Origin: Acidobacteriaceae bacterium
Lineage (GTDB): Bacteria > Acidobacteriota > Vicinamibacteria > Vicinamibacterales > CAVVIG01
Direction: 5' to 3'
Assembly: GCA_031274845.1 (NCBI GenBank)
Contig: JAISPN010000266.1
Span: 1-13,461, forward strand
DNA: 13,461 nucleotides
A program made the position numbers and the translations under genes. The notes under the pieces were generated by a model that was not told where the DNA came from, made no database searches, and worked only from the letters and a program-made list of their open reading frames with translations. Position 1 is the stretch's first letter. Each line of letters begins with the position of its first letter. Shown piece by piece: positions 6,499 through 13,461 of this stretch.

Positions 6499-7848
6499 GT
6501 GCGCGAACAGGGCTACCCGCCAGGGCCGCCGCGCTCGTTGCTGCGGCTGGTGCTCTACGGACCCGGCCGCGACCCGCTCGGTTTCTTCGGCGGTCTGGCA
6601 CGCCAGCACGGCGACATCGCGCACGTCTTCATGGCCGGCGAGCATGTCGTCCTGCTCAACCATCCGCAGTACGTCAAAGACGTCCTCGTCACCGATCAAC
6701 GGAAATTCGTAAAAGGGCGCGGTCTCGAACGCGCCAAGCGTGTGCTCGGTCAGGGATTACTGACGAGCGAAGGGGCCACGCACCTCCGTCAACGGCGGCT
6801 CATGCAGCCGGCGTTTCACAAAGATCGCATCGCGTCGTATGCCGGCGTCATGGTCGATCACGCCACGCGCGCGCAGCAGCGGTGGACTTCTGGCGCACCC
6901 CTTGATCTCTCCGCGGAGATGATGCGGTTGACGCTCGGCATCGTCGGCGAGACGCTGCTTGGAAGCGATGTCGACGCGGAAGCGGCGACGGTCGGCCGCG
7001 CGCTTTCTGATGTCGTCGCGTCGTTCTGGCTGGCGCTGCTGCCGTTCTTCGACGTCATCGAGCGGTTGCCGCTGCCGGTGTTCCGTCGCGGCAGAGAGGC
7101 GCGCGCGGAACTCGACCGTGTCATCTACCGCCTGATTGCCGAACGTCGCGCGAATCCCGGCGACCGTGGCGATCTGCTGTCGATGCTGCTGTCGGCGCAG
7201 GACGAAGAAAACGGCGGACAGGGGATGACCGACCAGCAGGTGCGCGACGAGGCGATGACGATCTTCCTCGCGGGGCATGAGACGACGGCCAATGCGCTGG
7301 CGTGGACGTGGCATCTGATCGGACAGTCGCGTGAGGTTGAGGCGTCGCTTCACGAAGAGCTCGATCGTGTGCTGGGTGGCCGGGTGCCGGCGATTGACGA
7401 TCTGCCCGAGCTTCGATACACGGAGCAGATCGTCACCGAATCGATGCGGCTCTATCCGCCCGCGTGGCTCATCGGCCGTCGCGCGACGGAGCCGTATGAG
7501 GTGGGCGGGTACCTCTTGCCTGCGCGGACGCTCGTCGTGATGAGCCCGTACGTGCTGCATCGCGATCAGAGATTTTTTACCGAGCCCGATCGGTTTTTGC
7601 CCGAGCGATGGACCGCGGCGTTCAAGGCCGCGTTGCCGCCGTTTGCCTATTTTCCGTTTGGCGGCGGCGCGAGACGTTGCATCGGCGAATCGTTCGCGTG
7701 GATGGAACTTGTGCTGGTGGTGGCGACGCTCGCGCAGCGCTGGCGCTTCGAGCCGGTGCCGGGGCATCAGGTCGTGCCGCAGCCGCTCGTGACGTTGCGC
7801 ATGAAGCACGGGCTTCGCATGACGCCGCGCGCAAGGTCCAGCGATTGA
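6499..7848 (+). CDS. Cytochrome P450
   Basis: The 449-aa soluble haem-thiolate monooxygenase carries the full set of P450 marks: the I-helix oxygen-activation motif AGHETT (258-263), the K-helix ExxR pair E314/R317 in ESMRLYPPAW, the PERF-like region DRFLPERW (364-371), and the haem loop FGGGARRCIG with C394 as the iron ligand. The opening YPPGPPRS is the proline-rich hinge, and there is no membrane anchor. By style it resembles bacterial class I/CYP102-110-like fatty acid or terpene hydroxylases, but the substrate cannot be read from sequence. No ferredoxin or reductase gene is in the window, so the redox partner must be encoded elsewhere. It starts at GTG with GGAGG upstream and overlaps the next gene by four bases (TTGA at 7845-7848). 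Confidence 0.96.
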   Translation: MREQGYPPGPPRSLLRLVLYGPGRDPLGFFGGLARQHGDIAHVFMAGEHVVLLNHPQYVKDVLVTDQRKFVKGRGLERAKRVLGQGLLTSEGATHLRQRRLMQPAFHKDRIASYAGVMVDHATRAQQRWTSGAPLDLSAEMMRLTLGIVGETLLGSDVDAEAATVGRALSDVVASFWLALLPFFDVIERLPLPVFRRGREARAELDRVIYRLIAERRANPGDRGDLLSMLLSAQDEENGGQGMTDQQVRDEAMTIFLAGHETTANALAWTWHLIGQSREVEASLHEELDRVLGGRVPAIDDLPELRYTEQIVTESMRLYPPAWLIGRRATEPYEVGGYLLPARTLVVMSPYVLHRDQRFFTEPDRFLPERWTAAFKAALPPFAYFPFGGGARRCIGESFAWMELVLVVATLAQRWRFEPVPGHQVVPQPLVTLRMKHGLRMTPRARSSD

Positions 7849-8756
7849 TTGTTTCGAGATTCGCGCCGGCGCCGACCGGGTGGATGCACCTCGGTCACGT
7901 GTTGAATGCCCTCTACGTGTGGGGCGTCACGCGCGCGGCGGGTGGACAGGTGCTGCTGCGCATCGAGGATCACGACCGGCGGCGCAGTCAGCGGCGGTAC
8001 GAACAGGATCTCCTCGACGATCTCGAATGGCTCGGCTTCGTGCCAGACGCACCAACACTCGACGCCTTTCGGCGCGGCCCGTGCGATGGCCGTCAAAGCG
8101 ATCGCGGCGCCATCTACGAAGAGGAGTTGGCGGCGCTTATTGGCGACGGCCTCGTCTACGCGTGCGAGTGCTCGCGCAGTGATATCGCGGCAGCCGCGTC
8201 CGCATCCGGTGATGAACTGTGTTACGCAGGAACGTGCGCTGGGAAAAACCTGCCGCTCGATACCGGGTTGGGACTGCGTGTCAGGTTCAGCGAGGCGACG
8301 GAGTCGTTTGTCGACCTTCGGCACGGGCTGGTGACGCAGCAGCCATCACGTCAGTGTGGCGACATGCTGATTCGCGATCGTGATGGCCACTGGACCTATC
8401 AGTTCGCCGTCACCGTCGACGATTGTCGCCAGCACGTCACGCTGGTCGTTCGCGGCGACGATCTGCTGGCGTCGACTGGACGTCAGATCCAGTTAGCGCG
8501 GATGCTCGGCCGCCAGACGCCGCCGCGCTTTCTGCACCATCCGCTGATCATGAAAACCGCGGCGCAGAAACTGAGCAAAGCCGATGGCGACACCGGCATC
8601 CGTGAGATGCGCGCCGCGGGCGCCACGGCGCGCGCGGTGATTGGGCAGGCGGCGCATCTGGGCGGCCTCATCGACGCGCCTTGTGAATTGGGCGTGGATG
8701 CGGCACTCGCGCTCATCCAGCGCGACTGGCACGCGCGGCTGAGGGATGTACACTGA
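7845..8756 (+). CDS. gluQ: Glutamyl-queuosine tRNA(Asp) synthetase
   Basis: The 303-aa protein is a truncated GluRS paralogue that attaches glutamate to queuosine at position 34 of tRNA(Asp), not to a tRNA 3' end. It has the opening RFAPAPTGWMHLGH (HIGH motif as HLGH, 15-18), LLRIEDHD (37-44), and a zinc site from C107, C109, Y127 and C131 (CEC ... CYAGTC), which is typical of GluQ. The KMSKS motif appears as KLSKA (242-246). The anticodon-binding half of true GluRS is missing, as expected. No ATG or GTG lies at the right place; TTG at 7845 overlapping the P450 stop, with AAGG at 7833-7836, gives a family-length start. Substrate implies queuosine in this host; no queuosine synthesis gene is in the window. 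The placement after a P450 looks incidental. Confidence 0.9.
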   Translation: MIVSRFAPAPTGWMHLGHVLNALYVWGVTRAAGGQVLLRIEDHDRRRSQRRYEQDLLDDLEWLGFVPDAPTLDAFRRGPCDGRQSDRGAIYEEELAALIGDGLVYACECSRSDIAAAASASGDELCYAGTCAGKNLPLDTGLGLRVRFSEATESFVDLRHGLVTQQPSRQCGDMLIRDRDGHWTYQFAVTVDDCRQHVTLVVRGDDLLASTGRQIQLARMLGRQTPPRFLHHPLIMKTAAQKLSKADGDTGIREMRAAGATARAVIGQAAHLGGLIDAPCELGVDAALALIQRDWHARLRDVH

Positions 8757-8763
8757 GGCGCCA

Positions 8764-9522
8764 ATGCTGCGCGCCTACAGCGTCACCGACATCGGGCCTG
8801 TGCGTCAGATGAACGAAGACTGCTTCGTCATCGACGAGCCGCTGTGCCTGCTTGTGGTGGCGGACGGGATGGGCGGCCATAACGCAGGGGAAGTCGCCGC
8901 GCAAACCGCCGTCGAGGCGATCCGTGATTATGTTGGCGGATTCCGTCCTGATGATCCGTGGCCGTACGGGTACGAGGCCGCAATCTCGCAGGCGGGCAAC
9001 CTGCTCAGGACGGCAGTCCATGTGGCAAACGCCGTGGTGTTCGAGCTTGCGTCGGCGACGCCCGCCTATGCCGGTATGGGCACGACGGTCGTTGCCGCGA
9101 TCGTCCGCGATGGTCTGTTGTCGGTGGCGCACGTCGGCGATAGCCGCGGCTATTTGATCGGTGATGCTGGACTCACGCGGTTGACGCAGGACGACACCTG
9201 GATGGCGTCAATCCTCGCGCACGATCCACAGGCGGACCCTGCACTGTTCGCGCACCATCCGATGCGTCACGCGCTCACCAACGTCGTTGGGTGTCAGTTG
9301 GTGACGGACGTCCACCTCATCGAAGTGCCGCTCGGCGGTGGCGAACGGATCGCGCTCACGACCGACGGCGTTCACGGCGTGGTCGAGGATGCGCGGATCG
9401 CGCAAGTGCTGGCGACGCCGGTCGAAGGCGCGTCAGCGGCGGAGACGCTGTTGCGCGAGGCGCTCACGTCAGGCAGCCGTGACAATTGCACGGTCGTCGT
9501 GGCCGACTATCGCCTCAACTGA
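8764..9522 (+). CDS. PP2C-family Ser/Thr protein phosphatase (Stp1/PrpC-like)
   Basis: The 252-aa soluble, metal-dependent phosphatase removes phosphate from Ser/Thr residues. Motifs run in order: TDIGPVRQMNED (8-19), VVADGMGGHNAGE with D34-G35 for the two-metal site, MGTTVVA (105-111), VAHVGDSRGYLI with D126, LTTDGVHG with D201, and SRDN (D240) near the end. These are the usual bacterial PP2C metal ligands. The chosen ATG has TGAGG (8754-8758) five bases upstream; an ATG at 8746 would add six residues and overlap gluQ by 11 bases, but its GAGGG lies right against the codon. It has no regulatory PAS, GAF or membrane domain. A partner Hanks-type kinase is expected but is not in the window. It is the last gene of the operon. 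Confidence 0.93.
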   Translation: MLRAYSVTDIGPVRQMNEDCFVIDEPLCLLVVADGMGGHNAGEVAAQTAVEAIRDYVGGFRPDDPWPYGYEAAISQAGNLLRTAVHVANAVVFELASATPAYAGMGTTVVAAIVRDGLLSVAHVGDSRGYLIGDAGLTRLTQDDTWMASILAHDPQADPALFAHHPMRHALTNVVGCQLVTDVHLIEVPLGGGERIALTTDGVHGVVEDARIAQVLATPVEGASAAETLLREALTSGSRDNCTVVVADYRLN

Positions 9523-9574
9523 TGGCCCATCGCCGCGTGCAGCGTCCATCACCGGACTAGCGGAGAAAGGCGCG

Positions 9575-10735
9575 TCAGCGATTTGTCGTGAGCGCGACCG
9601 TTGTTGACGCGCCCCACGTTATCGACGCGCCTTGATTCCACAAACATTCCCTGACCGTCAAACGTTTCGTCGCGAGGTCGAGCGTGGCGACCTGAAACGA
9701 GAGCTTCTGTTCATCTTTGGACGAGTCGCGCCCCTTCATCGGTGAGTCGACGCGGAACGTGTGCAGGTGCGCCGTCTGGTGCGGGCCGGTCCACTCGTAG
9801 AACTCGTTCCAGTTCGAGTTGCCGTGGAAGTACGCGGTGACGTTTGGGTGGTGGCTCAGAAACGTCTCGAAGTCGGCGCGTTCCTTGACCGCCGTCGCGT
9901 CGAGCGTCGTGCCGTCAGCGAATGTGTCGGCGAGCAGGTTTTCGAAGCGATCGGTCGCGTTGATGTCGAACGGCGGGTTGGGGTTCCTGAAGTGCTTCGT
10001 CTCCACATCCGGCTGATCGTGGACGAAGATGACGACCGGCATACTCGCCGGGACCGATTGCAGATCCTTTTCCATCCACGCGCGGCCAACGGAGTCGGGC
10101 CACACCTGCAAAAAGACGAAGTGGACGCCTTCGAGCGTCATCGAGTGCAGGACGCGATCGCGCGCGTAGTCGAACGTCGTGGCGGTTTTCGGCGTGGACG
10201 GCTGCATCATCCGGTTGAAGATCTCAATCATCGGCGTCTGATCGGTGGGCGGTGTCATCGCCGCGTGGAAGCCGACCGCGTTTGACGCTTCGTGATTGCC
10301 GGGGACGATGAAGATGGGAGTGTGCGTGCCGTGGCTGGTCGTGAGCGTGAGGCCGTCGATGTACGTCGAGACGAACTGCGACCACGACACGGAGGCGGGC
10401 TGAATCGCCGTTGGCCCGGTGCCTTCCTCGCGGTTGCTGGTGTCGCCGCCTTCGACGAGAAAATCCATGGAGCCGATCGGCTGTCCCGCTCGCAGTCCTT
10501 CGTCATTGGGAAACGTCGACGTAGGGAGCGTGTTGATGGCGGAGACGAGCGCCGCGTTGACGGCTGATGCAGGCACGTTTGCCGCGCCACGAAACGCGCG
10601 CGTCAACCCGTAATGGGCGTCGGAGGTGAAGACGAACTGCACATACGATGCGCCTTGCGCGGGCGCGCTCGACGCGGGGAGCAGGCTGGCGCCCGCAAGG
10701 ACCACAACAACCGAAAGCCGTCTGAACATGCTCAT
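9575..10735 (-). CDS. Exported calcineurin-like metallophosphoesterase
   Basis: The 386-aa protein begins with a Sec signal peptide (basic MSMFRRLS, hydrophobic core, likely cut after AQG near residue 28) and so acts in the periplasm or outside. Metallophosphoesterase motifs are in order: SDAHYG (D39, H41), GGDTSN (D98), PGNHEAS (N147, H148), VHDQPD (H239) and YFHGNSNWNEFY (H304). The last usually reads GHxH; here it is HGNSN, so one expected metal or phosphate ligand is replaced by Asn or supplied elsewhere, possibly H322 or H325. The substrate is unknown. Start M1 is preceded by an AGGCGAG-like site; ATG two codons later (10729) is equally possible. It is convergent with the PP2C gene, only 52 bases away, and I see no terminator hairpin between them. 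Confidence 0.9.
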   Translation of the reverse strand: MSMFRRLSVVVVLAGASLLPASSAPAQGASYVQFVFTSDAHYGLTRAFRGAANVPASAVNAALVSAINTLPTSTFPNDEGLRAGQPIGSMDFLVEGGDTSNREEGTGPTAIQPASVSWSQFVSTYIDGLTLTTSHGTHTPIFIVPGNHEASNAVGFHAAMTPPTDQTPMIEIFNRMMQPSTPKTATTFDYARDRVLHSMTLEGVHFVFLQVWPDSVGRAWMEKDLQSVPASMPVVIFVHDQPDVETKHFRNPNPPFDINATDRFENLLADTFADGTTLDATAVKERADFETFLSHHPNVTAYFHGNSNWNEFYEWTGPHQTAHLHTFRVDSPMKGRDSSKDEQKLSFQVATLDLATKRLTVRECLWNQGASITWGASTTVALTTNR

Positions 10736-10877
10736 GTCTCGCCTGAGGAAAAGTGACAGTCCAGCAGATCGTACGAAGCTGGTGTGAACGGCGGCGTAAC
10801 GGGAAGGTTAAATCGCGGTAACGCGACGAAGAATCAACAGCGATGCTTGCGTGGAGTGCCCCCTGCCGATGGCTCGC

Positions 10878-11657
10878 TCACCCTTGACGTTTTGCGATCC
10901 GGCGCCGTTCCGAGAGGATCAGGCCGTATTCCTGCGAGCGCTTCCAGACGCGGCTGGCGATTTCTGTCAGGTGCACGGCCTTCAGGCCGGAGTAGAGGAA
11001 GAACAGGCCGCCGATGGTGACGAGGTAGCGTCCGGTGAGCAGCCAGCCGGGATGCGCCGTGCCGCCGATCGACCAGAGCACGAGCATGAAGGCGAGCGCC
11101 AGAAACGGCGTCATGATCGTGCGCGCGCCCCACGAGGCGACGCGCGATTCTTTTTCCATCAGGCCGCTGATGATCTGCAGCCGCGTGACGGCGGCTTCAG
11201 TGCGTTCGAGATCCGATCCGGTCAGCACGTCGCGCAGCGATACCTGCGCCTGACACGCATTCGCGACGCGGCGCTCGCCCTTCAGCCACGAGATGCCGTT
11301 TGCGACGACCGTTTCGTCGGGAAAGCGCGTGTCGAGCGTGGCGCGGAACCGGTCGCGCGATTCCGGCGTGCTCTCGTGCAGCGTCGAGACGATATCGAGG
11401 TTGATCCGGTGATCGTGGGGGATGTAGACGACCTCGTGCAGGTGTCCTTCGCGGTCGCGTACGTAGGCGGCCGCGTGCGGCGCGATTCCCTCGTGCAGCA
11501 TCGCTTCGTGATCGAGGCAGGGAAGAATCGGCACCAGTGGCGCCTCGTCGAGTCGCAGACGATACAACTTGATGGCGAGCACGTCCGCGATGCCTTGCAG
11601 CCGCGCGAAAAATTGGCTGCAGTCTTTCGCGTCGTGCTGGATCTCTGATGTCACCAT
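10878..11657 (-). CDS. Two-helix membrane protein of unknown family
   Basis: I do not recognise this family. The 259-aa product has a soluble N-terminal domain (about 1-175), two hydrophobic helices (about 180-199 and 208-227) and a basic C-terminal tail with many Arg/Lys (RRRIAKRQG at the end). The N-terminal domain is rich in His between residues 50 and 83 (for example HLHEVVYIPHDH), and C13, C47 and C135 are scattered. There is no signal peptide, so both ends are probably cytoplasmic. The ATG at 11657 has GGTGAG about eight bases upstream and TATAAT upstream of that on the same strand, which supports the start. It is separated from the metallophosphoesterase gene by 142 bp and is divergent from the cytochrome c gene. 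The long clean frame and the promoter fit argue that it is real. Confidence 0.75.
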   Translation of the reverse strand: MVTSEIQHDAKDCSQFFARLQGIADVLAIKLYRLRLDEAPLVPILPCLDHEAMLHEGIAPHAAAYVRDREGHLHEVVYIPHDHRINLDIVSTLHESTPESRDRFRATLDTRFPDETVVANGISWLKGERRVANACQAQVSLRDVLTGSDLERTEAAVTRLQIISGLMEKESRVASWGARTIMTPFLALAFMLVLWSIGGTAHPGWLLTGRYLVTIGGLFFLYSGLKAVHLTEIASRVWKRSQEYGLILSERRRIAKRQG

Positions 11658-11683
11658 TTCAATCTCACCGGAGCGGCGGGTCG

Positions 11684-11691
11684 ATTATAGT
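11684..11691. promoter_or_regulatory. Shared divergent -10 core between membrane protein and cytochrome c genes
   Basis: Minus strand reads a perfect TATAAT (11689 to 11684), placing a start near 11677 and a 20-nt leader with GGTGAG before the ATG at 11657. Plus strand reads TATAGT (11686-11691), which would start transcription at about the ATG at 11699, making a leaderless or near-leaderless cytochrome message. No clear -35 box is seen at 16-18 bases on either side. The minus-strand assignment is the better supported. Confidence 0.5.
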
Positions 11692-11698
11692 CTCGGCC

Positions 11699-12154
11699 AT
11701 GCTGAGGATGATGTCTGTGACGTGCGCGTGTGCGGCTGCTTTGACCGCTGTCCTGGCGGCGCAGAGTGGTCCGTCCAAGAGCCGCGAGGCGCCGAAAAAT
11801 TTGCGCGTGTGGGACGGTCTGTATTCCAGCGAGCAGGCGGCGCGTGGCCGCGCGGCCTACATGAAGGGGTGCGCGGAGTGTCACTCGGCCGATCTGAGCG
11901 GTCACGAATACGCGGGACCGCTGGCGGGGTTCGGGTTTCAGCTCAAATGGGCCGATGCCAGCATCGCGGAACTCTTTGGCCGCATGCGTTCAATGCCGCT
12001 CGGCCGTCCCGGGTTGCTCGAACGTCAGGAGTATCTCGACATTCTGGCGTACGTGCTTCAGCAGAACGGATATCCCGCGGGCGAGCAGGAGTTGACGATG
12101 GGCGTTGCGGCGCAGCGGTGGCCGAGGATTCTCATCGAGCGGCAGAAGCCGTAG
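11699..12154 (+). CDS. Exported mono-haem cytochrome c
   Basis: The 151-aa protein starts with a signal peptide (MLRMMSVTCACAAALTAVLAAQ, cut near residue 22) and is periplasmic. One c-type haem site is visible, CAECH (C58, C61, H62), in a KGCAECHSADLSG context, and RMRSMPLGRPG supplies M99 as the likely sixth ligand. The frame then shows YLDILAYVLQQNGYPAG, the C-terminal helix pattern of cytochromes paired with PQQ-type alcohol dehydrogenases, so electron transfer from such an enzyme is the likely role; no dehydrogenase gene is here. The frame extends upstream to 11648, but that part has no export signal and lies over the divergent gene's start. ATGs at 11708 and 11711 are minor alternatives. 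Its 3' end overlaps the convergent amidase gene by 23 bp. Confidence 0.9.
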   Translation: MLRMMSVTCACAAALTAVLAAQSGPSKSREAPKNLRVWDGLYSSEQAARGRAAYMKGCAECHSADLSGHEYAGPLAGFGFQLKWADASIAELFGRMRSMPLGRPGLLERQEYLDILAYVLQQNGYPAGEQELTMGVAAQRWPRILIERQKP

Positions 12155-13461
12155 GTAGTGACGGCGTGCTGGCGGGCGCTTTGCGCGGTCCCATCACCTG
12201 TTCGTACGCGTAGGCCGCTTTGAGCAGCGCCGGCTCGGAGAACGGCGTGCCGAGCAGTTCCATCCCCACCGGCAGTCCCGCATCGGTAAATCCCGCCGGG
12301 ATCGCGAGCGCCGGCAGATCGGTCGTCGCGCTCAACTGACAGTTGTTGCCGCCTTGCGGCTGGCCGATGACGGCGGCCGTGCGGCGAATGGTGGGGTAGA
12401 CGAGCGCCGTCAGGCCGTGTGACGCCATGACCTCGAGAACGCGCTGGCGTGCCTGCACCCGCTTGTCGAGCGCGGCGCGGTAGCTGCTGGAATGTTCGAC
12501 GGCCGTATCGGAGCGTCGCAGGACGCTTTCAACGGCGGGAGAGAAGCGGCCGCTCGCGAGAATCTCGGTCAGCGTGTGGACCGGCGCCGACGAGAACGAC
12601 GCGAGGTAGTCGCGCAGGTTGAACTTGAATTCGTCGGTGATGACGCTGGTATTTTGCAGCAGGCTGTCGAGGTCCGGCATGTCGATCTCGTCGACGGTCG
12701 CTCCGAGATCGCGAAAGGCGTTCACCGCCTCGCGGACGATATGCGCGACCTCTTCGTCTTCAGGGGCGGAGCCGAAGAGCGGTTTGAGGATTCCGATGGT
12801 GATGTCGCCGATGTCCCGATCACCGATGACGCCGAGATAGGTGCGCGGGATGTGTCCGTCGCTGGCCGTGGTGACGGGATCGGCCGGATCGGCGCCGACG
12901 GTGGCATCGAGCATGATGGCCAGATCGGTGATGGTGCGCGCGAGCGGTCCGCCGATGTCCTGCGTCAGCGAGAGCGGCACGATGCCGTCACGGCTCGAGA
13001 GCCCCATCGTGCCGCGCAGGCCGACGAGATTGTTGTGCGCGGATGGAATGCGGATCGACCCGCAGGTGTCGGTGCCCATGCCAGCCGCGGCAAAGCTTGC
13101 GGCGACGGCGGCGCCGGTGCCGCCGCTCGACCCGCCCGGATTTCTCGTCGGGTCGTACGGATTGCGCGTCTGGCCGCCCATCGAGCTGATGGTGGTGATG
13201 CCGTAGGCCAGCTCGTGGAGGTTCGTCTTGCCGAGAATCACCGCGCCGGCCTCGCGCAGCTTCTTCACGACGAAGGCGTCGCGGTGTGTTTCAAAGCCTT
13301 CGAGCGCTTTCGAGCCGGCCGTGGTCGGCATGTCCACCGTGGCATAGTTGTCTTTGACGACAATGGGGATGCCGTGGAGGATGCCGCGCGCGCCTTTGGT
13401 GCGGCGCTCCTCGTCGAGCGCGCCGGCAATTTCGCGCGCGTGCGGATTGAGGGTGAGCATG
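12132..13461 (-). CDS. Amidase-signature family hydrolase (5' end beyond window)
   Basis: At least 442 aa are present; the first Met (13460) is followed by LTLNPHAREIAGALDEER, an internal stretch in this family, so the true start lies off the right edge with perhaps 50-80 residues missing. Numbered from that Met, the Ser-cisSer-Lys triad is visible: K36 in IPIVVKDNY, the GGSSGG Ser pair 111-112, and nucleophile S135 in GTDTCGSIRIPS. C133 stands where most members have Gly. QDIGGPLARTITDLAIML follows. Family members hydrolyse amides (or transamidate glutaminyl/asparaginyl tRNA as GatA); this one lacks GatA-like gene neighbours and resembles the broad exported or cytoplasmic amidase group, substrate unknown. 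Whether a signal peptide exists cannot be seen. Its tail overlaps the cytochrome c gene. Confidence 0.92.
   Translation of the reverse strand, partial: MLTLNPHAREIAGALDEERRTKGARGILHGIPIVVKDNYATVDMPTTAGSKALEGFETHRDAFVVKKLREAGAVILGKTNLHELAYGITTISSMGGQTRNPYDPTRNPGGSSGGTGAAVAASFAAAGMGTDTCGSIRIPSAHNNLVGLRGTMGLSSRDGIVPLSLTQDIGGPLARTITDLAIMLDATVGADPADPVTTASDGHIPRTYLGVIGDRDIGDITIGILKPLFGSAPEDEEVAHIVREAVNAFRDLGATVDEIDMPDLDSLLQNTSVITDEFKFNLRDYLASFSSAPVHTLTEILASGRFSPAVESVLRRSDTAVEHSSSYRAALDKRVQARQRVLEVMASHGLTALVYPTIRRTAAVIGQPQGGNNCQLSATTDLPALAIPAGFTDAGLPVGMELLGTPFSEPALLKAAYAYEQVMGPRKAPASTPSLPTASAAR

Noticed and set aside
5628..6905. 425-codon plus-strand open frame
   Set aside because: Runs out of frame through three real genes (fusion, YciI-like, P450); its product is Arg-rich low-complexity and matches nothing.
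6757..7809. 350-codon open frame on the minus strand
   Set aside because: Antisense to the P450, whose motifs are complete; composition is Arg-rich without any domain.
7845..8756. True glutamyl-tRNA synthetase
   Set aside because: Length is about 300 aa, the anticodon-binding half is absent, and the zinc-site pattern matches GluQ.
10813..10826. Hairpin TCGCG-GTAA-CGCGA as terminator for the minus-strand membrane protein gene
   Set aside because: The stem is only five pairs and is followed on the minus strand by just TTT, 52 bases after the stop; too weak to call.

Overview
The window is a compact, GC-rich bacterial chromosome segment with 14 protein genes. It contains no tRNA, rRNA, CRISPR array, transposase or phage gene that I can recognise. 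Most intergenic gaps are under 160 bp and several are start-stop overlaps. The mix (a duplicated membrane-spermidine synthase-like fusion, a SWIB protein with a lysine-rich tail, a PQQ-dehydrogenase-type cytochrome c, Tat and Sec exported proteins) looks like a free-living aerobic Gram-negative. Acidobacteriota, perhaps Vicinamibacteria, is my best guess. That is inference from gene style, not a search result.

Layout. (1) About 104-3241, plus strand: beta-carbonic anhydrase, a small three-helix membrane protein, a group II truncated haemoglobin, a Tat-exported six-blade NHL protein and a DUF457/YdjM-like membrane protein. The first three and the last two are joined by 4-bp or 1-base stop/start overlaps, so this reads as one operon with a CO2/bicarbonate and O2/NO theme at its head. 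(2) 3328-3645: a stand-alone SWIB-domain gene with a histone H1-like tail, bounded by an upstream inverted repeat and a strong intrinsic terminator (3676-3711). (3) 3799-9522, plus strand: five tightly packed genes encoding the membrane/spermidine synthase-like fusion, a YciI-like protein, a cytochrome P450, glutamyl-queuosine tRNA(Asp) synthetase and a PP2C phosphatase. Gaps run from a 4-bp overlap to 12 bp. (4) 9575-10735, minus: an exported metallophosphoesterase convergent with the PP2C gene. (5) 10878-11657, minus: an unrecognised two-helix membrane protein, divergent from (6) 11699-12154, plus: a mono-haem cytochrome c. The 41-bp gap between them holds a TATAAT-like core readable on both strands. 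(7) 12132 to the right edge, minus: an amidase-signature hydrolase that runs off the window and overlaps the cytochrome gene tail-to-tail by 23 bp.

The genes do not form one recognisable pathway. The points most worth a second look are the carbonic anhydrase/membrane protein/haemoglobin translational unit, the P450-containing operon headed by the fusion, the H1-tailed SWIB gene, and the shared divergent promoter core. I saw no clear sign of a new defence or mobile system.
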